Source: Prevotella sp. (GTDB lineage Bacteria; Bacteroidota; Bacteroidia; Bacteroidales; Bacteroidaceae). From it: 64,000 bases of DNA. Of this stretch, positions 16,702-26,766 are shown one piece after another. The position numbers and the translations under genes were made by a program. The notes under the pieces are model-generated. The model made no database searches, was not told the DNA's origin, and was given only the letters and a program-made list of their open reading frames with translations. The stretch's first letter is position 1, and every line of letters begins with the position of its first letter. The DNA lies in contig JAGCOB010000014.1 of NCBI GenBank assembly GCA_017645645.1, positions 1 through 64,000 of the forward strand. Direction: 5' to 3'.

Positions 16702-19700
16702 TTAGAAGTTCAAGTTAAGACCAATCACAAACTGACGGCTCTTTGGGTATGCAGAGTAGTCAACGCCAGGAGTCAAACCTCCGTTTTTACTAATAGTAGA
16801 AACTTCAGGGTCGAAGCCAGAGTATCCTGTGATACAGAACAGGTTGTAACCTGTAACATAGAAGCGCAGACTATTGATACCTACGCGCTTGGTCAGAGAA
16901 GCTGGCAGAGTATAACCCAGTGTCAGTGTGTTCAGACGGAGGAAAGATCCTTTTTCAATTGCCCAGTCTGTCAGTCTGAAGTAACCCATGTATGGAGACC
17001 ACATTGTAGTAGTTTCATTGAGAGCGGCTAACTCGGTTGGATTTGTAACGAGTTCACCAGCAGCGTTGATATTAGTCCAGCGCTTACCTGAAGCCATTTC
17101 TGTAGTCATGTTACGATAGTTGCCACTACGGTATGCTGTGGTGTACTCAATCTTATTGGCATTGTATACATCATTACCAACGCTAAAGTTGAAGTTTGCT
17201 GCAAAATCGAAACCGTAAGCGCGAGCATTGATAGCAAAACCACCAGTGAAGTCAGGATTAGTATCACCAATAACCTGACAGTCTTGTCCGTCAGTAGTAA
17301 TCTGTCCATCGCCATTCAGGTCTTTTACCTTCATGTCACCGGGACGTGTTGTGTGGTTCTGGATAAATGCATTACCATTAACAACACCTGGTTTAAGAAT
17401 CCATTCGCCTGTACTCTCATTATATCCTTCAAAGTCAGAAACCTCATAGCGACCATCACTGACATAACCGAAGATCAAGCCAACAGGCTGACCAACCTGA
17501 AGAACGTAGTCGTTAGGAATCTCAGTAGAGCCTAAGCAACCAGTTGTGGTGTATGGGTTAAAGTTCTCACCGAGAGAATTAATTTTGGACTTGTTGAAAC
17601 CGATGTTTCCGCTGAAATCAATACCCCAGTCCTTCTTGTTTACAATATGATATGTGAATGAAGCTTCGAAACCTTTGTTCTCAGTCTCACCGAGGTTGCG
17701 ATATTGTGAAGTATAAGCACCACTCATTCGGTAGTCAATCAGAAGATCCTTTGTAGTATTCCAGTAAGCTTCAAGACTTGCATTGAATTTACCACCGAAG
17801 ATAGTGATGTCCAAACCGAGGTTACGTGTAATAGTTGTTTCCCACTTCAAATCTGGGTTGGCCATACGTGTTGTTGGACCCATGTAACTTGAGAAACCAT
17901 GTACATACTCTATCTTCTTGTCAATCAGGTCCTGCTTGAGGTAACCAGGATCAATACCATTGTTACCGGCAGTACCATAGCTCAGACGGAGTTTCAAATC
18001 GTCCAGCCATTTCTCTGTGCCCTTCATGAAAGGCTCAGAAGAAATACGCCAAGCAAGAGCTACAGATGGGAAATAGCCCCAACGGTTGCCCTTGGCAAAC
18101 TTAGAAGAAGCATCGGCACGGAATGTTGCACTCAACAGATACTTGCTGTCGAAGTCGTAGTTGACACGACCGAACCAGGACAGCAGTTTGTCATCAGGAC
18201 TGTAGGCATCTGTTACGCTATAAGGATGACCCTGTGATGTAAGTTTGCGTGCTGTCTCGAAATCGAAACTTGAAGGGAATCCTTCTAGCATGTCAGTGTT
18301 TACTCTCTTCTTAGTAATTACATACTCATGTCCTGCCATGGCATTCAGGTGATGTTTGCTGTCTTTGCCAAGCAGAGCCTTAAAGTCATAAGTAATAGTA
18401 TTCGTGTTGCGGAAACGATGACGATCAGTATTTGCTAACTGCAAGGCAGGCATTCTCTTATATGCCTCAGTATGTACGTTCTCACGAGCATAATACGTTG
18501 TCTTTCCGTAGAATCGCATGTCATAGTTAGTATACCAGTCATAACCGAATTCTGTCTTGATTTTCAGGTTCTTATAAACCTCCCAACTGAAAGATCCTGC
18601 CATATTCAGGTTCTTGCGCTGTTGCTTACGGTCGTTGTCATTTGCAGAAACGATAGGATTGTAAAGTCCACCAACATCATCGTCGTCGTCATATTCTGCA
18701 CCCTGTGCCAAACCTCCTAAGGGAAGCGATGGATAGATAACGGCGTTACGCAGACGCTTGTCAGTGCTTGAGGTACTTGTAGCATCGTTGGCACCACCAC
18801 CATTGATATCAGTGTTACTATAACGGACCTGGAAATCCAAAGTAGTTTTCTTAGAAGGTTTTGTGTTCAGTTTCAGAGAGAAGTTGTCACGTTTGAAAGA
18901 AGAACCATACATGATAGCCTTGTCATTCATGTGAGCATAGCTGAACGCATACTTGATGTTATCAGAACCACCAGTGATACTGATGTTATGGTTGAATGTA
19001 TGACCTGTGCGACCGAATGTCAGATCCTGCCAGTCATTAGTAGGCTGTCCATCGTAAAGTGCACGATCTTGATAAGTTCCAAATACTGATTCATAGTTCT
19101 TAGCATCGCCATTCTTCAGCATGAAATACTCATAAGTCCAGTCCAGATAGTCTCTTGTGCTCAGTACATCAAGTGTCTTGGCAGTTTTTTTCCAACTATA
19201 GTAAGCGTTGTAGCTAACCTTAATCTTACCTTCCTTACCACTCTTGGTGGTTACCAGGATAACACCGTTGGCACCACGGCTACCATAGATAGCGGTAGAA
19301 GAAGCGTCTTTCAGGACGGTGATGTCCTCGATGTCAGTAGCGGGGATATCACTAATACTCTCCACGGGGAATCCGTCTACAATAAACAGAGGTTCATTAG
19401 ACTGTGTAACAGAACCGCCGCCACGAACACGGATTTTTACCTCCGCATCAGGAGAACCCTCGGTTGTTGTTACCTGCACACCAGCAAGCTTACCGGTCAG
19501 CGCCTCGGATGCGTTAGCTACGGGTACAGCCTGCAGAACCTCGCTGTTGACTGTGGCAACAGCTCCTGTCAAGTCCTTTTTCTTCACGGAGCCGTAACCG
19601 ATGACCACCAGTTCTTCCAACTGTGTGTTGTCATCCTGCAGTGTTACGTCAACATGACTCTTACCTTTTACGTCAATCGTCTGGGACTTCATACCAATGT

Positions 19701-19926
19701 ATGAGATAACGATTGATTTGTTTCCTGATACCTTCAATGTGAAGTTACCGTCGAAGTCGGTCACTGTTGCATTTTGGGTACCCTGTTCCTGAACAGTGGC
19801 TCCGATGACGGGTTCTCCCGTAGCATCCTTCACTGTACCAGTAACGTTCTGCGCAGACAAACTACCCACGATTAGCAGGAAAGTAAGTGTAAGCGCAATT
19901 CGCATACTCTTAAATTTAACAGACAT
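16702..19926 (-). CDS. SusC-like TonB-dependent outer-membrane transporter
   Basis: A 1,074-residue SusC/RagA-family receptor. After the signal peptide (about 1-25) comes a carboxypeptidase-regulatory-like beta domain (GTVKDATGEPVIGATV), then the plug with VVIGYGSVKKKDLTGAV, RGGGSVTQSNEPLFIVDG and VLKDASSTAIYGSRGANGVI. The rest is a 22-strand-type barrel ending in the aromatic pattern FVIGLNLNF. With SusD it imports oligosaccharides using TonB energy. It is the first gene of a three-gene operon read from the promoter at 19978-20009, with a palindromic operator candidate at 20027-20042. Confidence 0.97.
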   Translation of the reverse strand: MSVKFKSMRIALTLTFLLIVGSLSAQNVTGTVKDATGEPVIGATVQEQGTQNATVTDFDGNFTLKVSGNKSIVISYIGMKSQTIDVKGKSHVDVTLQDDNTQLEELVVIGYGSVKKKDLTGAVATVNSEVLQAVPVANASEALTGKLAGVQVTTTEGSPDAEVKIRVRGGGSVTQSNEPLFIVDGFPVESISDIPATDIEDITVLKDASSTAIYGSRGANGVILVTTKSGKEGKIKVSYNAYYSWKKTAKTLDVLSTRDYLDWTYEYFMLKNGDAKNYESVFGTYQDRALYDGQPTNDWQDLTFGRTGHTFNHNISITGGSDNIKYAFSYAHMNDKAIMYGSSFKRDNFSLKLNTKPSKKTTLDFQVRYSNTDINGGGANDATSTSSTDKRLRNAVIYPSLPLGGLAQGAEYDDDDDVGGLYNPIVSANDNDRKQQRKNLNMAGSFSWEVYKNLKIKTEFGYDWYTNYDMRFYGKTTYYARENVHTEAYKRMPALQLANTDRHRFRNTNTITYDFKALLGKDSKHHLNAMAGHEYVITKKRVNTDMLEGFPSSFDFETARKLTSQGHPYSVTDAYSPDDKLLSWFGRVNYDFDSKYLLSATFRADASSKFAKGNRWGYFPSVALAWRISSEPFMKGTEKWLDDLKLRLSYGTAGNNGIDPGYLKQDLIDKKIEYVHGFSSYMGPTTRMANPDLKWETTITRNLGLDITIFGGKFNASLEAYWNTTKDLLIDYRMSGAYTSQYRNLGETENKGFEASFTYHIVNKKDWGIDFSGNIGFNKSKINSLGENFNPYTTTGCLGSTEIPNDYVLQVGQPVGLIFGYVSDGRYEVSDFEGYNESTGEWILKPGVVNGNAFIQNHTTRPGDMKVKDLNGDGQITTDGQDCQVIGDTNPDFTGGFAINARAYGFDFAANFNFSVGNDVYNANKIEYTTAYRSGNYRNMTTEMASGKRWTNINAAGELVTNPTELAALNETTTMWSPYMGYFRLTDWAIEKGSFLRLNTLTLGYTLPASLTKRVGINSLRFYVTGYNLFCITGYSGFDPEVSTISKNGGLTPGVDYSAYPKSRQFVIGLNLNF

Positions 19927-19977
19927 AAAATTAGTAGTTTTAAGAAATTAATAAAAATATTTTTATGATTCTACCTG

Positions 19978-20009
19978 CAAAAGTACAAATAAAGTTTAAA
20001 ATAGCCAAA
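19978..20009 (-). promoter_or_regulatory. susCD operon promoter
   Basis: Minus strand TTTG (20009-20006), 20-bp spacer, TACTTTTG (19985-19978), 51 bp upstream of the start codon. Confidence 0.75.
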
Positions 20010-20026
20010 TAATATAGGAGTTTTTC

Positions 20027-20042
20027 TTTGCAAACGTTTACG
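20027..20042. promoter_or_regulatory. AAACGTTTA palindrome, site 1 (operator candidate)
   Basis: TTTGCAAACGTTTACG lies 18 bp upstream of the susCD -33 element. It shares the core AAACGTTTA with sites at 26476-26493 and 28203-28215. The form resembles LacI-family operators. Confidence 0.55.
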
Positions 20043-20061
20043 TCTGTTGCTATTTTTAACA

Positions 20062-20095
20062 AATAGGGGCGGAGCTGATTTTTCAGCTCCGCCCC
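20062..20095 (-). terminator. Terminator of the pectinesterase gene
   Basis: A GC-rich 13-bp stem (GGGGCGGAGCTGA with its complement) around a T loop; the minus strand continues CTATTTGTTAAAAA. It stands 39 bp after the pectinesterase stop. Confidence 0.75.
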
Positions 20096-20108
20096 CGTAT
20101 AGATTAGG

Positions 20109-20137
20109 ATAGTTCCTATAGTACCTATAGTGACTAT
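20109..20137. repeat. CCTATAGTA phrase repeat
   Basis: Three 9-bp units of the CTATAGT family abut and enter the pectinesterase stop codon. The same family occurs at 35199-35228 and 36638-36678. Confidence 0.65.
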
Positions 20138-23100
20138 TTAATAATCACCTTTTTCCCATCAATGATATAGACACCCTTGTTAGCCTTGGCGACACGGTGA
20201 CCGCTGAGGTTATAGATGACTGCATTCTCGTCAATGTCTGCCTTCACCTTCTCAATGCCGGTAGCAATGGTGACTTTCTTGGCTTCGCCGAATCCACCGC
20301 GGCCGTTAGCGGCACGGATCTCCAGGATGTCAGTCTCTGTATCAATGTCAATAGCGTAGCTTGTGACATCAGTACCGAGAATGCCGCTAACGAGTTCGCC
20401 ATTCTTGAAAATAGCGTACGCGGTAGGCTCACTGCTTGTTGCTGTACGTGAAGTATTAGCAGCTGCACCCCACGTCACATTTCCGTTAACATAGGTTGCC
20501 TCTGGTGCTTCTGCCTGAGCAGCCAAGACAGCAGGATTCCAGTCAGCGAACATCTTGTCGAACGAATAGTTTGCAGCCTGCTCGGCAGTGAGAATCGTCT
20601 CAAACTGTCCGCCATAAGATGTAATCTTATTGCTGGTAGGAGTGATGTCCGTACCTGAAGCATCCTTCGTGCCGAACTCGCCGAACACCTTCGGGTCGGT
20701 ATTGTTCATACCCTTCTCAATCCAGCGCTTGCTGATGATGCTAGCTTTGGCATTGTCGTCCAGTGTCGTGTTCAGATAAACGGTGATGGGCTGGTTCTGC
20801 CAGGTACGACCGAAGTTCCAGTCGCCCTTGCCCTCAGCGAGGTCAACAATCGTACAGCCGTCGAAGACGTAGCCGAAGTTCGTGTTGGTGGTAGGAGCCA
20901 CAATGGTACGGCTACCCTTGCCGTCTTTGTCCGGATCTGTTGATACCTGACGCTTCTCCAGTGAGATGGTGGTATTCTGGAAACGAATGTCACCGCCACC
21001 GCAGATGAAGTCTACAGTACCATGGATGTCGCACCCCTCCCAGTAAGCCTTCTGGCTGCTGTTCTGGCTATAGTAGGTGTCCTGATAGGAGAGCATACGT
21101 ACATTCTTTCCGACGGTGTGGTTACCGGCATCCTGTAGGACAGCGGCACGTCCGGCGCTACCGGCATTGTAGTAGTCAAGAGCATTCTGCAAAGTCAGGT
21201 CTTGCAAATAGAGGTTATTCTTCTTATTATAGAAGAGGTCTGCGGAGCCCAATCCTTCCTTGGAAACATCCGGTGTCGTCACGATGATGGTATTTTCCAT
21301 TGACTGACCAACGATGGACAGATTATTGATAGGAATCTCAATCTCAACACTCTTGCCCAGGTCATAAGTGCCATCTGGTAGGAAGATGATGACAGGCTGT
21401 GTACCATCTTCATTCTGTTTGATGAGGTCGAGGATGTTCCAGAAACTATCGGCACTGCCAGCCTCTGCGACATAATAGCCTTGTTCGTTCTTGGTGATAT
21501 CACCATCGCCAGTATTGATGATGGTCAGTGAGTGGAGGTAGATCTCGTCAGCAAAACTCAGTTCGAGTTCGTCTGCCTCTCCAGTGTATTTCAGTTGGTT
21601 GACAGTTCCGTCGGTTGCCGGGATCTCCACGGTGCCAATTTTATTTCCCTTGGAGTCTTTCAGCATCATTGTGCTCTTGTTTTTATTGCAAGTCTCGATG
21701 AGGATTGTGGCATTACCGCTAACCTTTAATTTGATACTTCCCGCTTTAATGTTCAGTCCGTGCTGACTGCCGTCGTAACTGTAGGCAGAGGTAGGAACGA
21801 AAGCCTCGTGGTCCTCGACATAGAAGAACTTGTCCTTCAGGTTATATGCGTTTCGCTCATGAGGATCATCGCCCTCAATATCTGTTACCAGTGCATAGAG
21901 TGCCAAGTCACCAGTGACAATGGTCTCTGTGGTTGCCTTTTCACCACCGTCCTTGCTGAAGCACCAGCCACGGAACTTGCTGCCCTCGGCAACAGTCACA
22001 TTCTCACCAGAATTAAGTTCGCCAATCTTAGCGTCCTTTTCTGCTTGCTGGGTGTCGATAACCTCACCGTTCACGTCATAATAAGTGATGGTAAAGAGAG
22101 GCTTCCATACAGCATTTACAAGGTATGTAGTTGTGTTATCGCCTTTGACGACCTTGATGGTCACCACTGTCTCTGTTGGATCAACCGTTGATGCGGCATA
22201 AGTCACGTCACCAAGAGTTCCGTTCTCGACGACAATGTCCAATGGGTTGTCTGCACTGATCATCGGGGCTGATGATGGAATCTCGATCTCACCCACCAGA
22301 TTACCCTTGTCATCCTCGTCGAAGAGATCCTCAGCCACATAGGTCTCACCGTTAGCCTTGAAGGAGCCTAACAATGGGGTGTCGGTCAAGTCAACGCTTC
22401 CATAGATGTGCAACTCTGTCATGTAGGAGTTCTGGGAATTGTTGAAGTTGACGAAGCGCAACTGACAGTTCGTCTTGTTGATGGTTACATTGACTTCTTC
22501 GCCAGCCTGCTTGGCAATAGGTGTGTTGTAAACAACCTCCCAGTCGTTATCGCCGTCTCCCTTTGCAAGGATCTTCCAACCGCGATTGCTGCCAGTGGCA
22601 AACTGATAGAACCTGATCTTTGTAACAGAAGCCAGGGTTGTGGTCTCCACGTAAGGCTCGGTAGTGCTTACCTCGCTCGTATACTTGGCTGACATAATAT
22701 AGTGGTTGTAACCCTTTCCGATACCGTTGGACTCTCCCTTAGGATAAGCACCGACGCCGCAAAGTGTGAATGTCAGATTCTCATGACTCCATTTCGTCTT
22801 GACAGTATTGGTGGTCGGAGTCTCGTTGTTGCTCTTTCGGTCAACCTCTGTCCACTCTGTGAAGTCAGTAGCATACAGCTCCTTCTCAGCTACAAAACCG
22901 GCATCTGGATTCTTGCTGTGGTTCTGGATGCTGATTTTATGGACGTATGCCGTACCGGCGAAGGTCAGGGTCAGCGTCGTTGCTTCGCCAACATATTCAA
23001 ATTCGTGCTCTTCACCGTCCTTGGACTGCTCGCTTGACTTGTCAGAGACCTTGGCGACCTCTGTGCCTCCAGCGTCAGTAACAGTGATGTCGTTGCCATC

Positions 23101-26100
23101 AGAATAGAAGCATGAGCCAACGATAATCTTAGCATCACCGCCAACCTTCAGGTTCAACTTGTCGCCTTTTGCGAATGCCCAGCCATGAGTACCGTCATGC
23201 CAGTAGCCAGATCCGACAGACTCGATACATTCATGGTCTTCCATGTAGAAGTATTGGTCGGAGAGGGCATAGTTGTAAATAGAGCTGTTGTCGGCAACCT
23301 CTATCTTGGTAGCTACTGCATAGAGATTGAGGTCTGCTGTCACGATGTCTGTCTCCTTGTATTTCTTGCCGCCTTCTGCTGTAGCAAACCAGCCACGGAA
23401 GGCTTTACCCTCGGCAACAGTGACATCTGCAACACCATATTTGAACTCTCCGATAGGTTTGTTGCTCTGCACTTCCTGTTTGCCGAGTTCTGTTCCATCA
23501 GTGTTGTAATAGGTGACGTTAAACTTGCTGTTAAGTTCTGCAATCTCGTCTGCTGTCATCTTCTCTACGGCAAAGTAGCCGACGTATGCGCATTCACTGA
23601 AGTGAAGGGTTGTTGCTTTGTCGCTGGCATAGTATGCTGTGACAGTGAGCTGGTCAGGATTGGATGCCGACCACTTACCTGTAGTGTTCTTGTTGTCTAA
23701 TGATGCTACAGTCTCACCTTCATCGTTAGTAACAATGACTTCACTTCCATAGTCATTGGCACCATAAGTGATTTTGACATATCCTTCCACGGGAACATCG
23801 GCCTTGAATTTCTGCCAGCCATAGGTTGTTCCGTGCCAGTAGCCAATCAGCGTAGCGGCAACGGGATCGCCGTCTTCTGCAATAACAGTAGTACCGTCAT
23901 CCTTGACTGTCATGTTTACAGTGGATGGTGCACCACCAGTGCTGATCTTGTCTGCCCAACTGGCATCCGTCAGGTTCACCTTGATGTCACGGAATGTACC
24001 GGCAGGCTCTTCACCACTGGTTACGGGCAGGGTAACAGTTAATGCATTCCAATAGTTGTTGCTAACCTGTGAGATTTCAAGAGTTGCATCATTGGCGGTA
24101 GTGGTAAACTTAGCGGTATTGCCGTCTGCCGTTCCTGCTGCACCGTTGAAATTGACAGAGGCTGCGTTATCGTAAGTGGTTACGGCAAAGGTAGCATCCT
24201 TGCAAGAGGGAACAGTCACCTTCGTGCCGGTAATCACCTGGTGCCAACCGCTGCCGTTGTAGGCAAACTTACCGCCGGTAGCGTCCACGTCAGCCTTCAC
24301 GTCAATGGTCTTGCCGTTAACGGTAGCCTGTGTAACGATGATGCCGGCATTGCCGTTGAAGTTGTACTTGGGATTGTCGTTATAGCCGTTCAGCGGGAAG
24401 CTCAGGGTGACGGCTTCCGTACGGTCAGCCAGCGTCACCTCATTGGCAGTATACTGGGCAGTCAGTGTCATATCAGCCTCAGGAGTAATCTCCTCACCGA
24501 TAGCGTAGGTCTTGGTGCCGTCGCTCCAGCCTGTCAATGTCTTGCCTTCTGCATAGAGGGTGTAGTTCTTCGGAGCGTTGAACTTACCTCCAGCCTCAAT
24601 CTCCTGAGCTGTGGGGGCAACACCTGTTCCTTCACCGGCAGCGAAGGTGATGTTATACTTCGTTACTTCTGCAGGCAGGTCGGCAGGGTCGATAGCCTCC
24701 ACGGCGAAGTAGGGGTTGTAGTTGGCCTTGCTGAAGTTCAGCGTGGTAGCCTCGTTGGTGCGATAGTAAGCCACCACCACGTTGTTGTGGTCACTCTCCC
24801 ACTTGGCACCCTTGGTGTTGAACTTGGCCACCTCAGTGCCAGCAGTGTTGGTGACTACGATATCGTTACCGTAGTCGTGGGTAGCGTAGGTAATCTTCAC
24901 GCAGCCCTGAACAGGAACGCTGGCAGTGAAGTTCGACCAGCCGTAGGATGTACCGTGCCAGTTGCCCTTCAGCGTAGCGTTTGCCTCCTCGGCGCTGGCA
25001 GCCTCGCTGATCGTGCCGTCCTCAGCCACCTTAATATATACGTCGCTTCCCGTAGCCAGCGACTGCAGTTGTGTCAGGTCAGCCTTGATGTCGCGGAAAG
25101 TACTTGTAGGTTCGTCACCGCCTCCTGTACCTTCGTCAGCAATAAACACAATCTTGTAGTATCTAAGATACTGGGGATTCTCTGTGTCTGTGCCCATGCG
25201 TCCGGAGATAACCACCTCACCAGCGGTAACTGCGATGTCGGAGGTAGTAACAGTCTCATTACTCTTCATTGTACCCTCGCCATAGTTCGTACCGTTGATG
25301 TTGAGATAGCGGCGTTGTGCTTCTTCAGTTCGGTTGCCAGTATTAGAGTAGGTCACGGACAACTTGCCTGCTACTTTTGTTTTGAACATAATTTTTGAGC
25401 CCTGGAAGTATTTGCCGTCACGAACAGCGTATTCACCAGCCACAGAGAGTTGCTGAGCATTGCCAAAGTCTGTTCCTATAGACTCGCAATATCCGTAGTT
25501 GACAACATTAGAGAGTACAAACTCTTCTTCCTTTGCAGGTTTCGTATCAGCAGTAAACTTGATATCATTAGTACCGAATTTCGACCAGTCCCACGTAGCA
25601 CTTTCTGTTACGTCAACCTGTGTATCGAGTGTCAGGGCTGTAACAGTGATAGAGAGGTCTGCACTGCCTGCGTTGTACTTACCGTCAACGGCAGCGGTGG
25701 TAAACTTGATGCTGGATGTGCCAACAGCCTTTGGGGTGATTTTACCAGTCTCGTCAATACTGATAATATTATCGTCATAGGTAAGCCCCTCCATCGTCAG
25801 ACCGTCAAGACCACTCTTGTTGTTTACGATAATTTGAGAAGCCTGGGCTGTGTTGATGCTGCTCTTTGTGAGAGAGAATGTTGCGTCAACAGCCTCACTG
25901 CTTCCGCTGGCCTTTGTCAATATGATTTTGACAGGATAAACAGATCCTTCGGCACCACCAGCAATCTTGATAGTCACTTCATCAGTAGTCCCAGTCTCAA
26001 TCTCGCCAGACGACTCGACACCATCACCGGCATGAGTAATGGTTTTGGCATTGCCACTACCTACTGCAATAGTGTAGGTTCTGCCAGCATTAGAGTTTTG

Positions 26101-26370
26101 GACAAATACCTCAAACTTCGAGACACCTTTGACATTAATAGTCATTTCGCGTCCCTTGGACATGTTGAAGAAATCACCAGAGATACCGCCATACGTCTTG
26201 TTTGTTGCCCATTTGTCTGTCGGGTTCACAGATATGTAATCTGCTGCCTCAATGTTCACCTTGGTAAGTTCAATCGTCTCTGTCTCATTCGTGGGCTCAA
26301 AAGCCGCAGCAAAGACAAAACTCACAATACCAAGAAAACTCATCATCAAAAGAGATAATTTTTTCTTCAT
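20134..26370 (-). CDS. Giant multidomain secreted pectinesterase (CE8) with tandem binding-like modules
   Basis: About 2,078 residues. After a signal peptide come a Big-like domain, repeated beta modules with a WHGTxYGW motif (near residues 430-570 and 790-940), two related modules (near 1060-1190 and 1480-1590), and InlB/Listeria-Bacteroides type repeats (FxGWxxxxGG). Residues about 1630-1945 form a CE8 pectin methylesterase: LQDAGNHTVG, YQDTYY, GTVDFICGG with the catalytic Asp near 1785, and FGRTW. It removes methyl esters from homogalacturonan before the lyases act. The last 40 residues are the YNLSGxRV..KGVYIIDGKK tag shared with four other proteins here. The ATG at 26370 is chosen over an upstream TTG. 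Confidence 0.88.
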   Translation of the reverse strand: MKKKLSLLMMSFLGIVSFVFAAAFEPTNETETIELTKVNIEAADYISVNPTDKWATNKTYGGISGDFFNMSKGREMTINVKGVSKFEVFVQNSNAGRTYTIAVGSGNAKTITHAGDGVESSGEIETGTTDEVTIKIAGGAEGSVYPVKIILTKASGSSEAVDATFSLTKSSINTAQASQIIVNNKSGLDGLTMEGLTYDDNIISIDETGKITPKAVGTSSIKFTTAAVDGKYNAGSADLSITVTALTLDTQVDVTESATWDWSKFGTNDIKFTADTKPAKEEEFVLSNVVNYGYCESIGTDFGNAQQLSVAGEYAVRDGKYFQGSKIMFKTKVAGKLSVTYSNTGNRTEEAQRRYLNINGTNYGEGTMKSNETVTTSDIAVTAGEVVISGRMGTDTENPQYLRYYKIVFIADEGTGGGDEPTSTFRDIKADLTQLQSLATGSDVYIKVAEDGTISEAASAEEANATLKGNWHGTSYGWSNFTASVPVQGCVKITYATHDYGNDIVVTNTAGTEVAKFNTKGAKWESDHNNVVVAYYRTNEATTLNFSKANYNPYFAVEAIDPADLPAEVTKYNITFAAGEGTGVAPTAQEIEAGGKFNAPKNYTLYAEGKTLTGWSDGTKTYAIGEEITPEADMTLTAQYTANEVTLADRTEAVTLSFPLNGYNDNPKYNFNGNAGIIVTQATVNGKTIDVKADVDATGGKFAYNGSGWHQVITGTKVTVPSCKDATFAVTTYDNAASVNFNGAAGTADGNTAKFTTTANDATLEISQVSNNYWNALTVTLPVTSGEEPAGTFRDIKVNLTDASWADKISTGGAPSTVNMTVKDDGTTVIAEDGDPVAATLIGYWHGTTYGWQKFKADVPVEGYVKITYGANDYGSEVIVTNDEGETVASLDNKNTTGKWSASNPDQLTVTAYYASDKATTLHFSECAYVGYFAVEKMTADEIAELNSKFNVTYYNTDGTELGKQEVQSNKPIGEFKYGVADVTVAEGKAFRGWFATAEGGKKYKETDIVTADLNLYAVATKIEVADNSSIYNYALSDQYFYMEDHECIESVGSGYWHDGTHGWAFAKGDKLNLKVGGDAKIIVGSCFYSDGNDITVTDAGGTEVAKVSDKSSEQSKDGEEHEFEYVGEATTLTLTFAGTAYVHKISIQNHSKNPDAGFVAEKELYATDFTEWTEVDRKSNNETPTTNTVKTKWSHENLTFTLCGVGAYPKGESNGIGKGYNHYIMSAKYTSEVSTTEPYVETTTLASVTKIRFYQFATGSNRGWKILAKGDGDNDWEVVYNTPIAKQAGEEVNVTINKTNCQLRFVNFNNSQNSYMTELHIYGSVDLTDTPLLGSFKANGETYVAEDLFDEDDKGNLVGEIEIPSSAPMISADNPLDIVVENGTLGDVTYAASTVDPTETVVTIKVVKGDNTTTYLVNAVWKPLFTITYYDVNGEVIDTQQAEKDAKIGELNSGENVTVAEGSKFRGWCFSKDGGEKATTETIVTGDLALYALVTDIEGDDPHERNAYNLKDKFFYVEDHEAFVPTSAYSYDGSQHGLNIKAGSIKLKVSGNATILIETCNKNKSTMMLKDSKGNKIGTVEIPATDGTVNQLKYTGEADELELSFADEIYLHSLTIINTGDGDITKNEQGYYVAEAGSADSFWNILDLIKQNEDGTQPVIIFLPDGTYDLGKSVEIEIPINNLSIVGQSMENTIIVTTPDVSKEGLGSADLFYNKKNNLYLQDLTLQNALDYYNAGSAGRAAVLQDAGNHTVGKNVRMLSYQDTYYSQNSSQKAYWEGCDIHGTVDFICGGGDIRFQNTTISLEKRQVSTDPDKDGKGSRTIVAPTTNTNFGYVFDGCTIVDLAEGKGDWNFGRTWQNQPITVYLNTTLDDNAKASIISKRWIEKGMNNTDPKVFGEFGTKDASGTDITPTSNKITSYGGQFETILTAEQAANYSFDKMFADWNPAVLAAQAEAPEATYVNGNVTWGAAANTSRTATSSEPTAYAIFKNGELVSGILGTDVTSYAIDIDTETDILEIRAANGRGGFGEAKKVTIATGIEKVKADIDENAVIYNLSGHRVAKANKGVYIIDGKKVIIK

Positions 26371-26414
26371 AAGCAATTGTTTTAGTTATTAATATTATTT
26401 AGTCATTCTGACTG

Positions 26415-26422
26415 CAAAGATA
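26415..26422 (-). promoter_or_regulatory. -7 box of the pectinesterase gene
   Basis: The minus strand reads TATCTTTG, 45 bp before the start. The -33 element is not clear. Confidence 0.5.
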
Positions 26423-26475
26423 ACTATAATATTATAAATAGGTGTAGTCTGGGGTGGTTAAAAAACAACAAAAAA

Positions 26476-26493
26476 CCCGTAAACGTTTACGGG
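26476..26493. promoter_or_regulatory. Perfect 18-bp palindrome, site 2 (operator candidate)
   Basis: CCCGTAAACGTTTACGGG is a perfect palindrome without a loop, flanked by mirror A and T runs. It stands between divergent pectinesterase and secreted-protein genes, about 54 bp upstream of the pectinesterase -7 box. Lack of a loop speaks against a terminator. Confidence 0.65.
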
Positions 26494-26527
26494 ATTTTTG
26501 TATCGTTTCTGTCTTTGTTGCAGGTCA

Positions 26528-26659
26528 TTCCATGCCATGTTACACTTCGTCCCATGCCTTGGAACACTTCGTCCCATGCCTTGGAACGAGTTGTTCCACC
26601 CTATGGAACACTTTGTTCCATGGCATGGAACTACTTGTTCCACCGTATGGAACTACCCG
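26528..26659. repeat. 22-bp tandem repeat array A (six units)
   Basis: The 482-bp gap 26371-26858 holds the operator, this array and a promoter. Six units of exactly 22 bp, consensus TTCCANNNNATGGAACNNNTTG, run without spacers. Most units contain the inverted repeat TTCCA-N5/6-TGGAA. A second array of the same unit is at 58296-58383. Confidence 0.85.
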
Positions 26660-26732
26660 TAAGTGCCGTTCAAACGCAGCATAGGGCTCCTTCTGTCTCT
26701 TTTTTTCTCATATTCGTTAAAGATTGTAAAAG

Positions 26733-26766
26733 TTTGAGCGCGTTTCATAAATTTAGTTTATCTTTG
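26733..26766 (+). promoter_or_regulatory. Promoter of the secreted binding-like protein gene
   Basis: TTTG at 26733-26736 and TATCTTTG at 26759-26766, spacing 22 bp (slightly long), about 90 bp upstream of the start codon. Confidence 0.6.

Noticed and set aside
24241..25398. 385-codon open frame on the plus strand opposite the pectinesterase gene
   Set aside because: It lies wholly antisense to a gene with clear signal peptide, repeats and CE8 motifs; the frame is open because of that gene's Thr/Val/Ala-rich codon use. Similar long shadows at 25450-26358, 23185-23700 and 32610-33584 were dismissed for the same reason.
26476..26493. Palindrome at 26476 as an intrinsic terminator
   Set aside because: It has no loop, lies upstream of both neighbouring genes, and shares its core with two other sites upstream of pectin genes.
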